A stretch of 26,349 nt of DNA from an uncultured Pseudomonadota bacterium (GCA_946885605.1 CAMPGR010000039.1:1-26349); one strand, 5' to 3'; positions 8,180 through 15,872 are shown, numbered from the stretch's first letter. The notes: generated by a model from the sequence alone, not told the origin. Numbers and translations are program-made.

Positions 8180-9076
8180 ATGCAACTAAATCCTGACTGT
8201 TTTTCCTATTCGTCGCTGCCAAGTAGAGCTCAATACAGCTGGCCAGACGGCAAGCGGCTGGCGATGTATATCACCGTCAACGTAGAGCACTTTCCGTATG
8301 GCGTGCAATCGGGACCTGATTTGGACAGGCCGACGCAGCCCTGGAGCCAGCGTAGCTGGCTCTGGCGGGAATACGGTAACCGGGTTGGCGCATGGCGCCT
8401 CCTGAATCTGTTCGACGAACTACAACTGCCAGTCGGCGTTATTGCGAACACCGCCATATACGACCATTGTCCGGAGGTTCTTGCCGCGCATGGCAAACGT
8501 GGTGATGAGCTGATCTCCCACGGCCGAAACCAGGCCGAGCGCCAGATCGAGATGACCATCGATCAAGAGCGGGACATGATTCGAGACGTCACAGAAACGA
8601 TGACCAGGAGGAATGGAGCGCGGCCCGTCGGATGGATGAGTCCCTATTTGACGCCAAGTGCAAACACAACGGAACTGATCGCGGAGGCGGGCTATACCTA
8701 CTGCATGGATTGGGGGCTTTGCGATGAGCAACCGTTTTGGGTAAGAACTGCCACGCGCCCAATTTTGGCTATGCCTTATCCAATAGAGCTCAATGATCAA
8801 CCTGCCGTGGTCTACCGCAGAAATACTGCAGCCGAATACGAAGAGATGTTGGTCGACAACTACGAAGAATTGGCTAGACGAGCTGAGGACTACCCCGTCG
8901 TTTTCGCCATATCGATCCACACGTTCATTCTTGGCCAGCCCTATCGGCTGTACCGCTTCAGACGCGCTCTCCAGCACATTCTCAAGCATAGCGAGGCAAT
9001 TTGGGTGGCCAAACCAAAAGACATTGCTGCGTACTACGGCTCGCTTCCGACAGAAATGCAGCTACACGCCAAGTAG
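8180..9076 (+). CDS. Polysaccharide-deacetylase / PuuE allantoinase-like hydrolase
   Basis: A 298-residue NodB-fold protein of the branch that includes the metal-free allantoinase PuuE. The canonical metal-binding Asp-Asp and His-x3-His motifs of NodB are not seen. Their places seem to be taken by ITVNVEHFPYG (about residues 31-41), ELISHGRNQAER and WMSPYLTPS. A DWGLCDEQPFWV block and SIHTFILGQPYRL follow, both of which I associate with this branch. It probably cleaves an amide or cyclic ureide, but the substrate is unknown. GGGAG at 8171-8175 precedes the ATG. Base composition is clearly different from its neighbours: two 60-base lines counted by hand (8641-8700 and 8881-8940) contain 32 and 33 G/C, against 46 in 16201-16260. 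No signal peptide is visible. Recent transfer is plausible. Confidence 0.82.
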   Translation: MQLNPDCFSYSSLPSRAQYSWPDGKRLAMYITVNVEHFPYGVQSGPDLDRPTQPWSQRSWLWREYGNRVGAWRLLNLFDELQLPVGVIANTAIYDHCPEVLAAHGKRGDELISHGRNQAERQIEMTIDQERDMIRDVTETMTRRNGARPVGWMSPYLTPSANTTELIAEAGYTYCMDWGLCDEQPFWVRTATRPILAMPYPIELNDQPAVVYRRNTAAEYEEMLVDNYEELARRAEDYPVVFAISIHTFILGQPYRLYRFRRALQHILKHSEAIWVAKPKDIAAYYGSLPTEMQLHAK

Positions 9077-9169
9077 CGGCCGGATACATCCCGCTCGGCT
9101 TATAGCAGGCGCTCCATCGGGCTGCTCGATAATGTCGATGATTGTCAGTTGACCGATGCGGGTGGGGAA

Positions 9170-9694
9170 TCAGGGGGTTTTGCCAATCCTGGAGGCGACG
9201 ATATGGAGGCTGTCTTCCTCGGCGGAGTCATTGCGCCGCGGGTACGCCCGGACGCTTTGCAGCAGCTTCTGCCCCGTCGTCTCATCCACCAGCCGTGCGA
9301 GTTTGATTCCGGTGACGCGCATCAGCGCGATTTCGGCGAGACTCAGCACCCGGCAACCCCGCTCGAGGTGGCCGCCGAATGCTTGCTTGCGATCCGATAG
9401 CACGATGTGACAGTGCACGTGATAGTTCGCGATCACGCCGCTCATAGCCAGGATTTCGACGCCTCGCGGCCGCGTGCGCTGATAAAACTTTCGCGGCGGG
9501 AAGGAGGCCCCGACCGCACCGCTTACCGCTATATCAGTCAGGCTTCCGAAACCCGTCAGGATAAGCCCCTCGCGGATTCGATGTTGCCTGCAGATCTCCT
9601 GAATCGACTCGAGAAGAAAATCGCCGTAAGCGAGTCGTACTACAACGATCTCACCTGCGCGAGCCCCACCGGCCACCATTTGTTTAGCCGCCAT
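9170..9694 (-). CDS. PCC/DUF296 domain protein
   Basis: A 174-residue single-domain protein of the PCC (plants and prokaryotes conserved, DUF296) family. Visible signatures are the opening GEIVVVRLAYGDFLLESIQE, then LILTGFGSLTDIAVSG, VEILAMSGVIANYHVHCHIV with clustered His residues at 92, 94 and 96, FGGHLERGCRV with His109, and IKLARLVDETTG near the end. The His cluster and the GGH match the metal- or ligand-binding site of bacterial PCC proteins. In plants the domain is fused to AT-hooks; bacterial stand-alone forms have no agreed function. GGAGG precedes the start at 9694. It lies downstream of the LysR gene on the same strand after 177 bases, so it may be a target or a co-transcribed partner. 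Confidence 0.88.
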   Translation of the reverse strand: MAAKQMVAGGARAGEIVVVRLAYGDFLLESIQEICRQHRIREGLILTGFGSLTDIAVSGAVGASFPPRKFYQRTRPRGVEILAMSGVIANYHVHCHIVLSDRKQAFGGHLERGCRVLSLAEIALMRVTGIKLARLVDETTGQKLLQSVRAYPRRNDSAEEDSLHIVASRIGKTP

Positions 9695-9871
9695 TATTGT
9701 CCTCCGTTCCAGCTCAGGACATTACGATGGATATCCGCCCCGAGTAAAGTCCGGAGCCGTAGCTTTTTAGGCTCGATCATCATCCGATCCGCGTCTGGCA
9801 AGAATATGACGGACGGATATATGTGGGGCGAGTTGGGAAACGGGCAAGAAAATGTATTACGGCCGCTCCGA

Positions 9872-10819
9872 CTAGCCGTTACGCCAGGCGCGCCCATTTA
9901 GCTGCATCAGACGACGCGCATCCTCCTCCACTTCCTTCAGCAGCCAGCCGCGAAAGGTGGCGATTTTCGGTAGCTCTGCCGCCGACTTCGGGCAGACGAT
10001 CCAATAGCCGTACGGCGCTTCGAGCGCTTGCGGGAAAGGTCGGACGAGACGCTGGGCAAGTAGATCCCAGGTGGCGAGCGCGGTACGCGCGAGCGCGATG
10101 CCCTGTCCATCGACCGCCGCATCGATCGCCATGCTGGCCTGATTGAAGACGATCCCGTGCTCGACGTCGACGCCCTCGACACCCGCCTTTCTCAACCAGG
10201 CGGCCCAATGGTCGGTGCTGTCGGTATGGAGGAGCGTGTGATGCCTGATATCGCGAGGCGAGCGCAGCGCAGGGCGCCCTTGCAACAGCTTCGGGCTGCA
10301 TACCGCGAACAGCTCCTCCGTGCAGAGCCGCGTCACATGCAGTCCCGGCCAGTGCCCATCGCCGTGGCGGATCGCAAGATCGATATCCTCGCGCGCGAAA
10401 TCGACATGATGGATCGACGCGCCGATGCGCAGATCGATGCCGGGGTGCGCCTCGGAGAAGCGCCGGAGCCGGTGCACGAGCCACTTGGTGGCGAAATTGG
10501 GCGAAGTTGTGACGGTCAGAGTACCGGAGTTCTGCCGCTGCAGCAGCCTTTCGGTGCCCGTTCCCAGGCGGTCGAAGGCATCGCGGACAACCTCCTGGTA
10601 GAAGCGGCCAGCTTCGGTGATCAGGAGTCGCTGTCGATCCCGTCGAAAGAGCCGCACGCCCAGCTCGGCTTCGAGTCCCTTCACCTGCTGGCTCACCGCG
10701 CCTTGCGTCACGCACAACTCGTCCGCCGCCTTGGTGAAACTTTCGTGGCGCGCCGTGGCCTCGAAGGCCTTGAGGGCGTTGAGCGAAGGAAGGCGGCGCC
10801 GCACGGCAGTTCCGATCAA
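9872..10819 (-). CDS. LysR-family transcriptional regulator (GcvA-like)
   Basis: A 315-residue DNA-binding regulator. The N-terminal winged helix-turn-helix covers about residues 10-70 (LPSLNALKAFEATARHESF, then AADELCVTQGAVSQQVKGLE, then LGVRLFRR). The LysR substrate-binding domain follows, with LTVTTSPNFATKWLVHRL at about 100-117 and an IDLAIRHGDG motif, both characteristic of the GcvA-like branch. Length is normal. The gene is divergent from the lipoprotein/ChrB operon across 264 bases and upstream of the PCC gene. LysR regulators often act on a divergent neighbour, so the lipoprotein/ChrB operon is a candidate target, as is the PCC gene. The effector is unknown. The start at 10819 gives MIGTAVRRRLPSLNALKAFE, a usual N-terminus for this branch. 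Confidence 0.93.
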   Translation of the reverse strand: MIGTAVRRRLPSLNALKAFEATARHESFTKAADELCVTQGAVSQQVKGLEAELGVRLFRRDRQRLLITEAGRFYQEVVRDAFDRLGTGTERLLQRQNSGTLTVTTSPNFATKWLVHRLRRFSEAHPGIDLRIGASIHHVDFAREDIDLAIRHGDGHWPGLHVTRLCTEELFAVCSPKLLQGRPALRSPRDIRHHTLLHTDSTDHWAAWLRKAGVEGVDVEHGIVFNQASMAIDAAVDGQGIALARTALATWDLLAQRLVRPFPQALEAPYGYWIVCPKSAAELPKIATFRGWLLKEVEEDARRLMQLNGRAWRNG

Positions 10820-11083
10820 TAGAAAAACTCTGTCAGACCCGAGAAATGATTCATTGCACCGTCGACCAGTTTAGCCGACTATTTGTCGCGACGGCGCGCA
10901 TTGATGGAAGAGCCGGTATACCAAGAAAAACTAGGGCTCGCCCTCAGGCGTGCAAGCATGGAAATGTAGACGCTCATCGCGACCTGCGAGGGGCTTCCAG
11001 CCGGGTTGATCGCAGACACCCGGTCCAAAAGGGCGATTTCGTCCCAAGCGCTGCTCCGATTCCCGCAGGGGAAAGGAGTGCTT
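10820..11083. promoter_or_regulatory. Divergent intergenic region with a possible promoter
   Basis: 264 bases between the LysR gene (-) and the lipoprotein gene (+), more AT-rich than the surroundings. TTGCAC at 10854-10859 followed after 17 bases by GACTAT at 10877-10882 is a weak sigma-70-like pair on the plus strand. No clear LysR T-N11-A palindrome was found by eye. Confidence 0.3.
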
Positions 11084-11755
11084 GTGCGTCACGGAATCGT
11101 TTCCTCTCATCGTTGGTTGATCTTTCCTCTAGTGATCGCGGTGATGGGCTGCAACAAGGCTCTGGATCAGCACCAAGGCCCCACAGCGGAAGCGACGGTT
11201 GACGAGTCGTCGCAACAGGCGTACCGGCAAGACCAGCGCAATGCCCTTCGGACCAGGACCGATCCGGCACGCGGGCGCATTTGGGTGCTCGGTATCGACG
11301 ACGTGCGCGTTTACGACGCGGCGAGCAGGCGGCTCTTACGTCAGATCGCGCTGCCCGGCTGGCTCGTCGTTGACACACCGTGCATGCCGGATTTGATACT
11401 GCATCGCTCGGGTTCCGCTTACATATCGAGCAACGTCAGGCCGTGGATATGGCGCATAGATGGAGCCGGCTTCGACTTGCGGGTGTACGAAGTCGGCATG
11501 CCTGGACGCGAGCACCTGGATTTCGGTTTTGCAACGCTCCGTTTCGGTGACAACGGGACCTTGTATGCGCTCTCGCCTGCAGCGAACTCCGTCTGGAAGA
11601 TCGACCTCTTCCACGCAAACGCAAGCATGATCGAGTCCTATGGTGTTCCGTTGAACGAGTGCACGCTTGCGATGCAATCGCCCGATCGTCTCGAAGGCAG
11701 TGCATGGGACTCGACGTATCGGGCAACCCATCTTCTCGAAAGGAAGCGACCATGA
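11084..11755 (+). CDS. Putative lipoprotein with beta-propeller-like repeats
   Basis: I do not recognise a named family. A GTG start at 11084 was chosen because GGAG lies 5 bases upstream at 11075-11078; an in-frame ATG at 11006 lacks such a site. The product, 223 residues, begins MRHGIVSSHRWLIFPLVIAV and then MGC, a basic, hydrophobic leader with a lipobox-like end (VMGC), so it is probably anchored in a membrane by lipidated Cys23. The body contains phrases reminiscent of YVTN/NHL-type propeller blades: GRIWVLGIDDVRVYDAASRR, GSAYISSNVRPWIWRIDGAG and GTLYALSPAANSVWKIDLF. It is short for a full propeller, so it may be a partial or degenerate form. The stop overlaps the start of the rhodanese-ChrB gene in an ATGA, indicating translational coupling and a shared role, perhaps in metal or redox stress. 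Confidence 0.6.
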   Translation: MRHGIVSSHRWLIFPLVIAVMGCNKALDQHQGPTAEATVDESSQQAYRQDQRNALRTRTDPARGRIWVLGIDDVRVYDAASRRLLRQIALPGWLVVDTPCMPDLILHRSGSAYISSNVRPWIWRIDGAGFDLRVYEVGMPGREHLDFGFATLRFGDNGTLYALSPAANSVWKIDLFHANASMIESYGVPLNECTLAMQSPDRLEGSAWDSTYRATHLLERKRP

Positions 11756-12552
11756 TTCCCTCTATCTCCACAACCGAACTCAAATCTTTGTTGGCCGGCA
11801 GCGCCCCTCCGATCGTCATCGATGTGCGCCGCACAGAGACGTTCCGCGCGGCTCGCGACGTGATTCCCGGTGCGCTACGTCGCGATCCGGCCAGGGTGTC
11901 GTCGTGGGCGAAGCAGTTGCCGCGCGCGGAGCGCGTGGTGGTGTACTGCGTGCACGGTCATGAAGTCAGCCAGAACGTCGCAAAAGCCCTGAACGAGATG
12001 GGCATCGGTTCGCGCTTCCTGGAGGGCGGGCTTGATGAGGGCTGGAAGGCCGGCGGCGGGGAGCTGATGGGCAAGCCGAAGCAAAGTCCCACGCGCTGGG
12101 TCACCCGCGAGCGTCCCAAGATAGACCGCATCGCCTGCCCGTGGTTGATCGCGCGCTTTATCGATCCCGACGCGGAATTTCTCTATGTGCCTAGCAGGGA
12201 AGTGCTGCAGACAGCGACGGAGAAGGAAGCGATTCCGTACGACGTTCCCGACGTCACCTTCTCCCACGACGGCGAGCTATGCAGCTTCGACGCGTTCCTG
12301 AAGATCTATCGGCTCACCGGGGATCCTGCACTGGCGCAGCTCGCGGTGATCGTACGCGGCGCCGACACCGCGCGCCTCGACCTGGCGCCGCAGGCTGCGG
12401 GGCTCGCGGCCCTATCGCTCGGCCTGTCGCGCATTTTTCCGGACGACCACGAGATGTTGAAGCAGGGAATGGTGATGTACGACGCGCTCTATACCTGGTG
12501 CAAGGAAGGGCAGGACGAGACGCACACCTGGAACCCCGCGGCTTATCGCTGA
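11752..12552 (+). CDS. Rhodanese-ChrB fusion (chromate-resistance-type protein)
   Basis: A 266-residue two-domain protein. Residues 1-105 form a rhodanese (sulfurtransferase) domain: IVIDVRRTETFRAARDVIPG, then VVYCVHGHEVSQNVAKALNE with Cys66 as the expected persulfide-forming residue, and FLEGGLDEGWKAGGGEL. Residues 115-266 match the ChrB C-terminal domain: RPKIDRIACPWLIARFIDPD, VTFSHDGELCSFDAFLKIY and the end DETHTWNPAAYR. ChrB proteins sense or protect against chromate in proteobacteria, and this fusion is a known architecture. No chrA transporter gene is in the window. The ATG at 11752 has AAGGAAG at 11740-11746 and overlaps the stop of the lipoprotein gene by four bases. Its 3' end overlaps the convergent sigma-factor gene by 10 bases. 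It probably works in the cytoplasm. Confidence 0.9.
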   Translation: MIPSISTTELKSLLAGSAPPIVIDVRRTETFRAARDVIPGALRRDPARVSSWAKQLPRAERVVVYCVHGHEVSQNVAKALNEMGIGSRFLEGGLDEGWKAGGGELMGKPKQSPTRWVTRERPKIDRIACPWLIARFIDPDAEFLYVPSREVLQTATEKEAIPYDVPDVTFSHDGELCSFDAFLKIYRLTGDPALAQLAVIVRGADTARLDLAPQAAGLAALSLGLSRIFPDDHEMLKQGMVMYDALYTWCKEGQDETHTWNPAAYR

Positions 12553-13256
12553 TCCCTGCTTCGGGCCTCGTTGAGTTTCGCCATAACGCGCTCGACGATG
12601 CGATCGCAACGCTCGCCATCGAAGGAAAACGCGTCCGCGTAGGCGAAGTCGATATCGCGCGACAGGCCCTCGCGCATCAGGTTGCGCGCGCGAAAGTACC
12701 GTGTCCGAACCGTCTCCTCGGCAATGCCCAATGCGGCGGCGGTCTCTTCGACCGTGAACTCCTCGAGCGCCCGCAGAACGAAGACGGACCGAAACGCTTC
12801 CGGCAGTTTGTCTATCCTCGCCTCGATAAGCTTTCGAAGTTGCGCGCGTGCGGCAGCCATTTCGGGCTGAGCGTCAGGGTGTTGCGCCATCCAGGGCCCC
12901 GTACTGGTCTGTGCTGATTCCATTGCCTCGTCAAACGGAATGATCACGGCGCTGTTGCGCTTGCGCAGCCTGCCGAGTGCCTGGTTGACGGCAATGCGGA
13001 CAAGCCAGGTGGAGAGTTTCGCTTCCGCGCGGAACGTTCCGAGAGCGTGGTACGCCTGCAGGTACGCCTCCTGCACGGCATCCTCGGCTTCCTCGTCATT
13101 CTTCAGGATACTGCGCGCGGTGCGAAACAGCAGCCGGTTGTGGCGCCGCATGATCGCCTCAAAGGCGCGGTCGTCGCCGCCGGCGGCGCGCGCAGCGAGT
13201 TCCGCATCTGACGCCATTTCCGCCGGCTGTCGGCTGGGTTGGGCAGTAGTCTTCAT
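12543..13256 (-). CDS. ECF-type RNA polymerase sigma factor
   Basis: A 237-residue sigma factor. Region 2 covers about residues 37-102 (RRHNRLLFRTARSILKNDEE, DAVQEAYLQAYHALGTF, LSTWLVRIAVNQALGRLRKR), and region 4 about 145-198 (IDKLPEAFRSVFVLRALEEF, then TAAALGIAEETVRTRYFRAR). Between them is a longer linker of about 40 residues. After region 4 there is a tail of about 40 residues with a SFDGERCDRIVERVM stretch containing the only Cys. No anti-sigma gene is adjacent. The start at 13256 is weakly supported (GAAG close to the ATG); Met14 is an alternative. It converges with the rhodanese-ChrB gene with a 10-base overlap of the coding ends, so the two transcripts are partly antisense. A role in metal or oxidative stress is inferred from that neighbour only. 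Confidence 0.92.
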   Translation of the reverse strand: MKTTAQPSRQPAEMASDAELAARAAGGDDRAFEAIMRRHNRLLFRTARSILKNDEEAEDAVQEAYLQAYHALGTFRAEAKLSTWLVRIAVNQALGRLRKRNSAVIIPFDEAMESAQTSTGPWMAQHPDAQPEMAAARAQLRKLIEARIDKLPEAFRSVFVLRALEEFTVEETAAALGIAEETVRTRYFRARNLMREGLSRDIDFAYADAFSFDGERCDRIVERVMAKLNEARSRDQR

Positions 13257-13350
13257 GTCTTCGGCTGCATTCGAGCGTTCAACTGAACTTGCCTGGAAAC
13301 TGCTTGGCGATGGCCCCGGCGATGCCCGCCGTGGGCCAGCAGCAGCCCGT

Positions 13351-13482
13351 TCAGGGTTCGCGCCGCTCAGAAAGGTGGCAATCTCCTTCGCGTTCGCAGC
13401 CGTATGCCGGCGCCGCCGCGGTCATGGTTGACGAAGCCCCAAGCAAGAGGGCGGATACAACGCATCTATTCAATTGGTTCAT
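13351..13482 (-). CDS. Possible small exported peptide upstream of the sigma gene
   Basis: A 43-codon frame whose first 28 residues look like a signal peptide: MNQLNRCVVSALLLGASS, followed by an Ala-rich cleavage-like region (TAAAPAYG). The remainder is only CEREGDCHLSERREP. Codon GAGG sits close before the ATG. In the next frame the DNA reads ANAKEIATFLSGANPE, which looks more like a folded mature protein, so this may be a frameshifted remnant of a small secreted protein. It is in the same direction as the sigma factor, 94 bases upstream. It could equally be chance. The rest of 13257-13634 holds nothing else I can support except a small hairpin. Confidence 0.3.
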   Translation of the reverse strand: MNQLNRCVVSALLLGASSTMTAAAPAYGCEREGDCHLSERREP

Positions 13483-13591
13483 CGCCTCACCCGTATTGCG
13501 AATGAACGAGAGTCGATTGACTGTCGCTCTCGGGGCATTGGATGAACCTCGCGTTCGCGGCGTTCCCGCTATTTCGCTCGTGATCCCTTGC

Positions 13592-13618
13592 AGGGCCAGC
13601 CTGCGCGGCCCTTGTTTT
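13592..13618. other. GC-rich hairpin downstream of the acyl-CoA dehydrogenase gene
   Basis: AGGGCC (13592-13597) pairs with GGCCCT (13607-13612), followed on the plus strand by TGTTTT. It lies about 17 bases beyond the minus-strand stop codon at 13635. The T-rich side faces the plus strand, on which no gene precedes it, so its role as a terminator for the dehydrogenase operon is doubtful. Confidence 0.35.
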
Positions 13619-13634
13619 CGTGTCGTTGCAGCTC

Positions 13635-14816
13635 TTACGGCTTCAACAGTCGCCGCATCGCCTTGAGCCGCTGCGACGTGTCGCCCGCGAGATGCGACCA
13701 GATGATGCCGTCGCGCACGAGCTTGACCGCCATCGCGTCTATCGTGCCGCCGGTCGCGCGGTGGATCTCGAGATTGAGCCGCGTCACGCGCTGGATGACA
13801 TCGGCCGAATAGTTCATCACGAGCACGGCGTTCGCGCCCTGCTTTCTGTGGTCCATCTCCCAGGCGGTACACAGGACGTACGAGCGCAGCGCCTCGGTGA
13901 GGAGATGCATCTCGTTCACCTTGAGCTGGACGAGCTGATGGTCGTAGAGCGGCTTTCCGGCGCGCCGCTCCTTCTTGGCAAACGCCATCGCGTATTCGCA
14001 TGCCGCGTCGCACACGCCGAGCGCGTTCGCGGCGAGCTCGAAGTCGCCGAACTCGGCCGCCGCTCCGCTCCGCACCTTGACCCCGCCGTGCACCGCGCCG
14101 ACGATATTCGCGTGCGGCACCCGCGCGTTTTCGAAGATGAGCTCGGCATTCTGATAGAAGCGCCAGCCGCTCTTGTTGAAGATCTTGCCGATGCGAAAGC
14201 CCGGCGTGCCGAGCGGCACCATGAAGACGGTCGTGCCGTCGCGGATCGGCACGTCGGGGTTGGTGCGTGCGCTCACGAAGAAGAGCTTTCCCACGCTGCC
14301 GTTTGCGATGAAAGTCTTCTCGCCGTTCAATAGCCACTCGTCGCCGTGGCGCTCGGCGCGCAGCCGCCATCCGGACTTGGGATCGTCTTCCGGCGGATAG
14401 CGGTTGTCGGACCCGGCATTGGGCTCGGTGCTCGCCGCGCCCATGACGTAGGTGTCGTCGGCGAGAAACGGCTTGAGAAAGCGTTCCTTCTGATCGTTCG
14501 TGCAGTTCTCCGCGATGAGATGGCTCCACTTCCAGTTCTGGCTGAACGCCTTCGAAATCGCGCTGTCGCCGCGCGCGAGCTCCGCCATGACGAGACCCTG
14601 CGTCACGAAATCCGCGCCGGGCCCGCCCCATTCGCGCGGCACGGCGAGCGTGCGAAAGCCGAGCTTCGATCCTTTCCTGATGATCTCCCAGTCCCACGGC
14701 GCGAATCCGCCCTCGATCTGATCGCGCTTGAGCGAAATCGGGCGTATCTCCTCGCGCGCGAATCCCCGCGCCTCCCTCTGCCACGTGCGTTGTTCTTCGT
14801 TGAGCGAAAAGTCCAT
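13635..14816 (-). CDS. Acyl-CoA dehydrogenase family protein
   Basis: A 393-residue FAD enzyme that oxidises acyl-CoA thioesters at the alpha-beta bond, passing electrons to ETF. N-terminal MDFSLNEEQRTWQREARGFA, the flavin-binding GAASTEPNAGSD at 126-137, WLLNGEKTFIANG at 161-173 and FENARVPHANIVG at 228-240 are standard. The C-terminal part, LNLEIHRATGG (348-357), replaces the common HGGxGY segment. At the place where medium-chain enzymes have the catalytic Glu (YEGT), the sequence reads HLAGDT, with Ala377. The base may instead be E255 or E260, near the position used by long-chain and isovaleryl-CoA enzymes; that is an inference. It lies 81 bases downstream of a Bug receptor gene on the same strand, with no strong ribosome-binding site just before the start. 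Substrate unknown. Confidence 0.9.
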   Translation of the reverse strand: MDFSLNEEQRTWQREARGFAREEIRPISLKRDQIEGGFAPWDWEIIRKGSKLGFRTLAVPREWGGPGADFVTQGLVMAELARGDSAISKAFSQNWKWSHLIAENCTNDQKERFLKPFLADDTYVMGAASTEPNAGSDNRYPPEDDPKSGWRLRAERHGDEWLLNGEKTFIANGSVGKLFFVSARTNPDVPIRDGTTVFMVPLGTPGFRIGKIFNKSGWRFYQNAELIFENARVPHANIVGAVHGGVKVRSGAAAEFGDFELAANALGVCDAACEYAMAFAKKERRAGKPLYDHQLVQLKVNEMHLLTEALRSYVLCTAWEMDHRKQGANAVLVMNYSADVIQRVTRLNLEIHRATGGTIDAMAVKLVRDGIIWSHLAGDTSQRLKAMRRLLKP

Positions 14817-14897
14817 GCTTTGGCCTTGCGTGTCTCCCGTTTTTCCCGATTTTCACCGAAGCATGGCGCGAAGTCGAATCGTCCCGGTGGATGCCCA

Positions 14898-15872
14898 TTA
14901 TTTGATGATGCCAAGGGACTTCAGAAACTCCTGGTGCACGACGCGCCGCTGCGCGAGGTGCTTCGCGTACTCGGCGCTCCCGAGATACAGATCCTCGAAC
15001 ATGTTCTTCTCGGCGTACTCCTTCCACGCTGCGCTCTTGTGCAGGCGCCCCAGCATCGACTCCATCTGCGCCGCCGCTTCCGTGGGCACGCCGGCCGGCA
15101 TCGCGAAGCCGCGGCCGGTGCCGATATGGATGTCGTAACCGAGTTCCTTGAGCGTCGGCGCGTCGGGCACGATCGGCAGGCGCTTCGCGGAGGAGACTGC
15201 CAGGACGCGCAGCTTCTTGCCCTGCACCGCGGAGTAGCCTTCGCTCACGTTCTCGGTGGTGAAGTGCGTGTGGCCGCCCATCACCTGCAGGATCGCGTCG
15301 CCGCCGCTCTTGAACGAGACCGCCTTGAATTTCGCGCCCGTCTCGCGCTCGAGCAGCCAGACGAGCAGCCGGCCGGAGCCGCCCGGCGAGGTGACGCTCG
15401 CGACGACGGCTCCCGGATCGCGGCGCGCCGTTTCCACGAATTCCTTGAACGTCTTGTAGGGCGCGGCGGCCTGCACCATCACCGCCTGCGGATCCTGCGC
15501 GAGCATGGCAAGCGGCGTGAAGTTTTCCAGCCCGAGGTCGAGCTCCGGCCGCAAGGAATTCGTCAGCATGGCGAGCGTCGCCACCGTCATGACAGTATGC
15601 GGGTCGCCGCGTTTGCTCTTGATGTAGGTGTAGGCGATGGCGCCCCCACCCCCAACACGGTTCAACACGTTGACCGGCTGGCTGACGAGCTTTTCGCGCG
15701 TGAGCAACTCGGCAATGAAGCGCGCGAAGATGTCGGTGCCTCCGCCAGGGGAGGTGTGAACGACGAGCTCGATCGGCTTCGACGGGAAGGCTTGCGCCAG
15801 CGCCGCCGGAACTGCGAGGAATAACGAGCAGAAAAATGCGGCCGCAAGACGGCAGACGAGCGTGATACCCAT
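14898..15872 (-). CDS. Bug/TctC-family receptor, divergent subclass
   Basis: A 324-residue exported receptor with a signal peptide ending near residue 26 (AVPAALAQ) and mature start AFPSKPIELVVHTSPGGG. The second loop reads VLNRVGGGGAIAYTYIKSKR, the same variant as in the receptor at 5312-6289, so these two are subclass relatives within one window. FKSGGDAILQVMGGHTHF takes the place of the classical HVPYKG block. GGAGGAGG lies a few bases before the ATG at 15872, a very strong ribosome-binding site. It is the first gene of a probable operon with the acyl-CoA dehydrogenase, which suggests that the ligand is an organic acid degraded through a CoA ester. Divergent from the four-gene catabolic run starting at 16024. 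Confidence 0.92.
   Translation of the reverse strand: MGITLVCRLAAAFFCSLFLAVPAALAQAFPSKPIELVVHTSPGGGTDIFARFIAELLTREKLVSQPVNVLNRVGGGGAIAYTYIKSKRGDPHTVMTVATLAMLTNSLRPELDLGLENFTPLAMLAQDPQAVMVQAAAPYKTFKEFVETARRDPGAVVASVTSPGGSGRLLVWLLERETGAKFKAVSFKSGGDAILQVMGGHTHFTTENVSEGYSAVQGKKLRVLAVSSAKRLPIVPDAPTLKELGYDIHIGTGRGFAMPAGVPTEAAAQMESMLGRLHKSAAWKEYAEKNMFEDLYLGSAEYAKHLAQRRVVHQEFLKSLGIIK

Noticed and set aside
8004..8222. 72-codon minus-strand frame upstream of the PuuE-like gene
   Set aside because: Its composition is less skewed than other shadows, but it overlaps the start and the ribosome-binding site of the PuuE-like gene, and I recognise no family. It could be a gene remnant in the low-GC stretch; not supported enough to list.
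10831..10840. TGTCAGACCC, similar to one arm of the hairpin repeat
   Set aside because: The matching second arm is absent, so it cannot be called a copy.
13351..15027. 558-codon open frame on the minus strand
   Set aside because: It overlaps the acyl-CoA dehydrogenase in another frame and is Arg-rich nonsense; only its last 43 codons, which begin with a leader-like sequence, were kept as a doubtful small gene.
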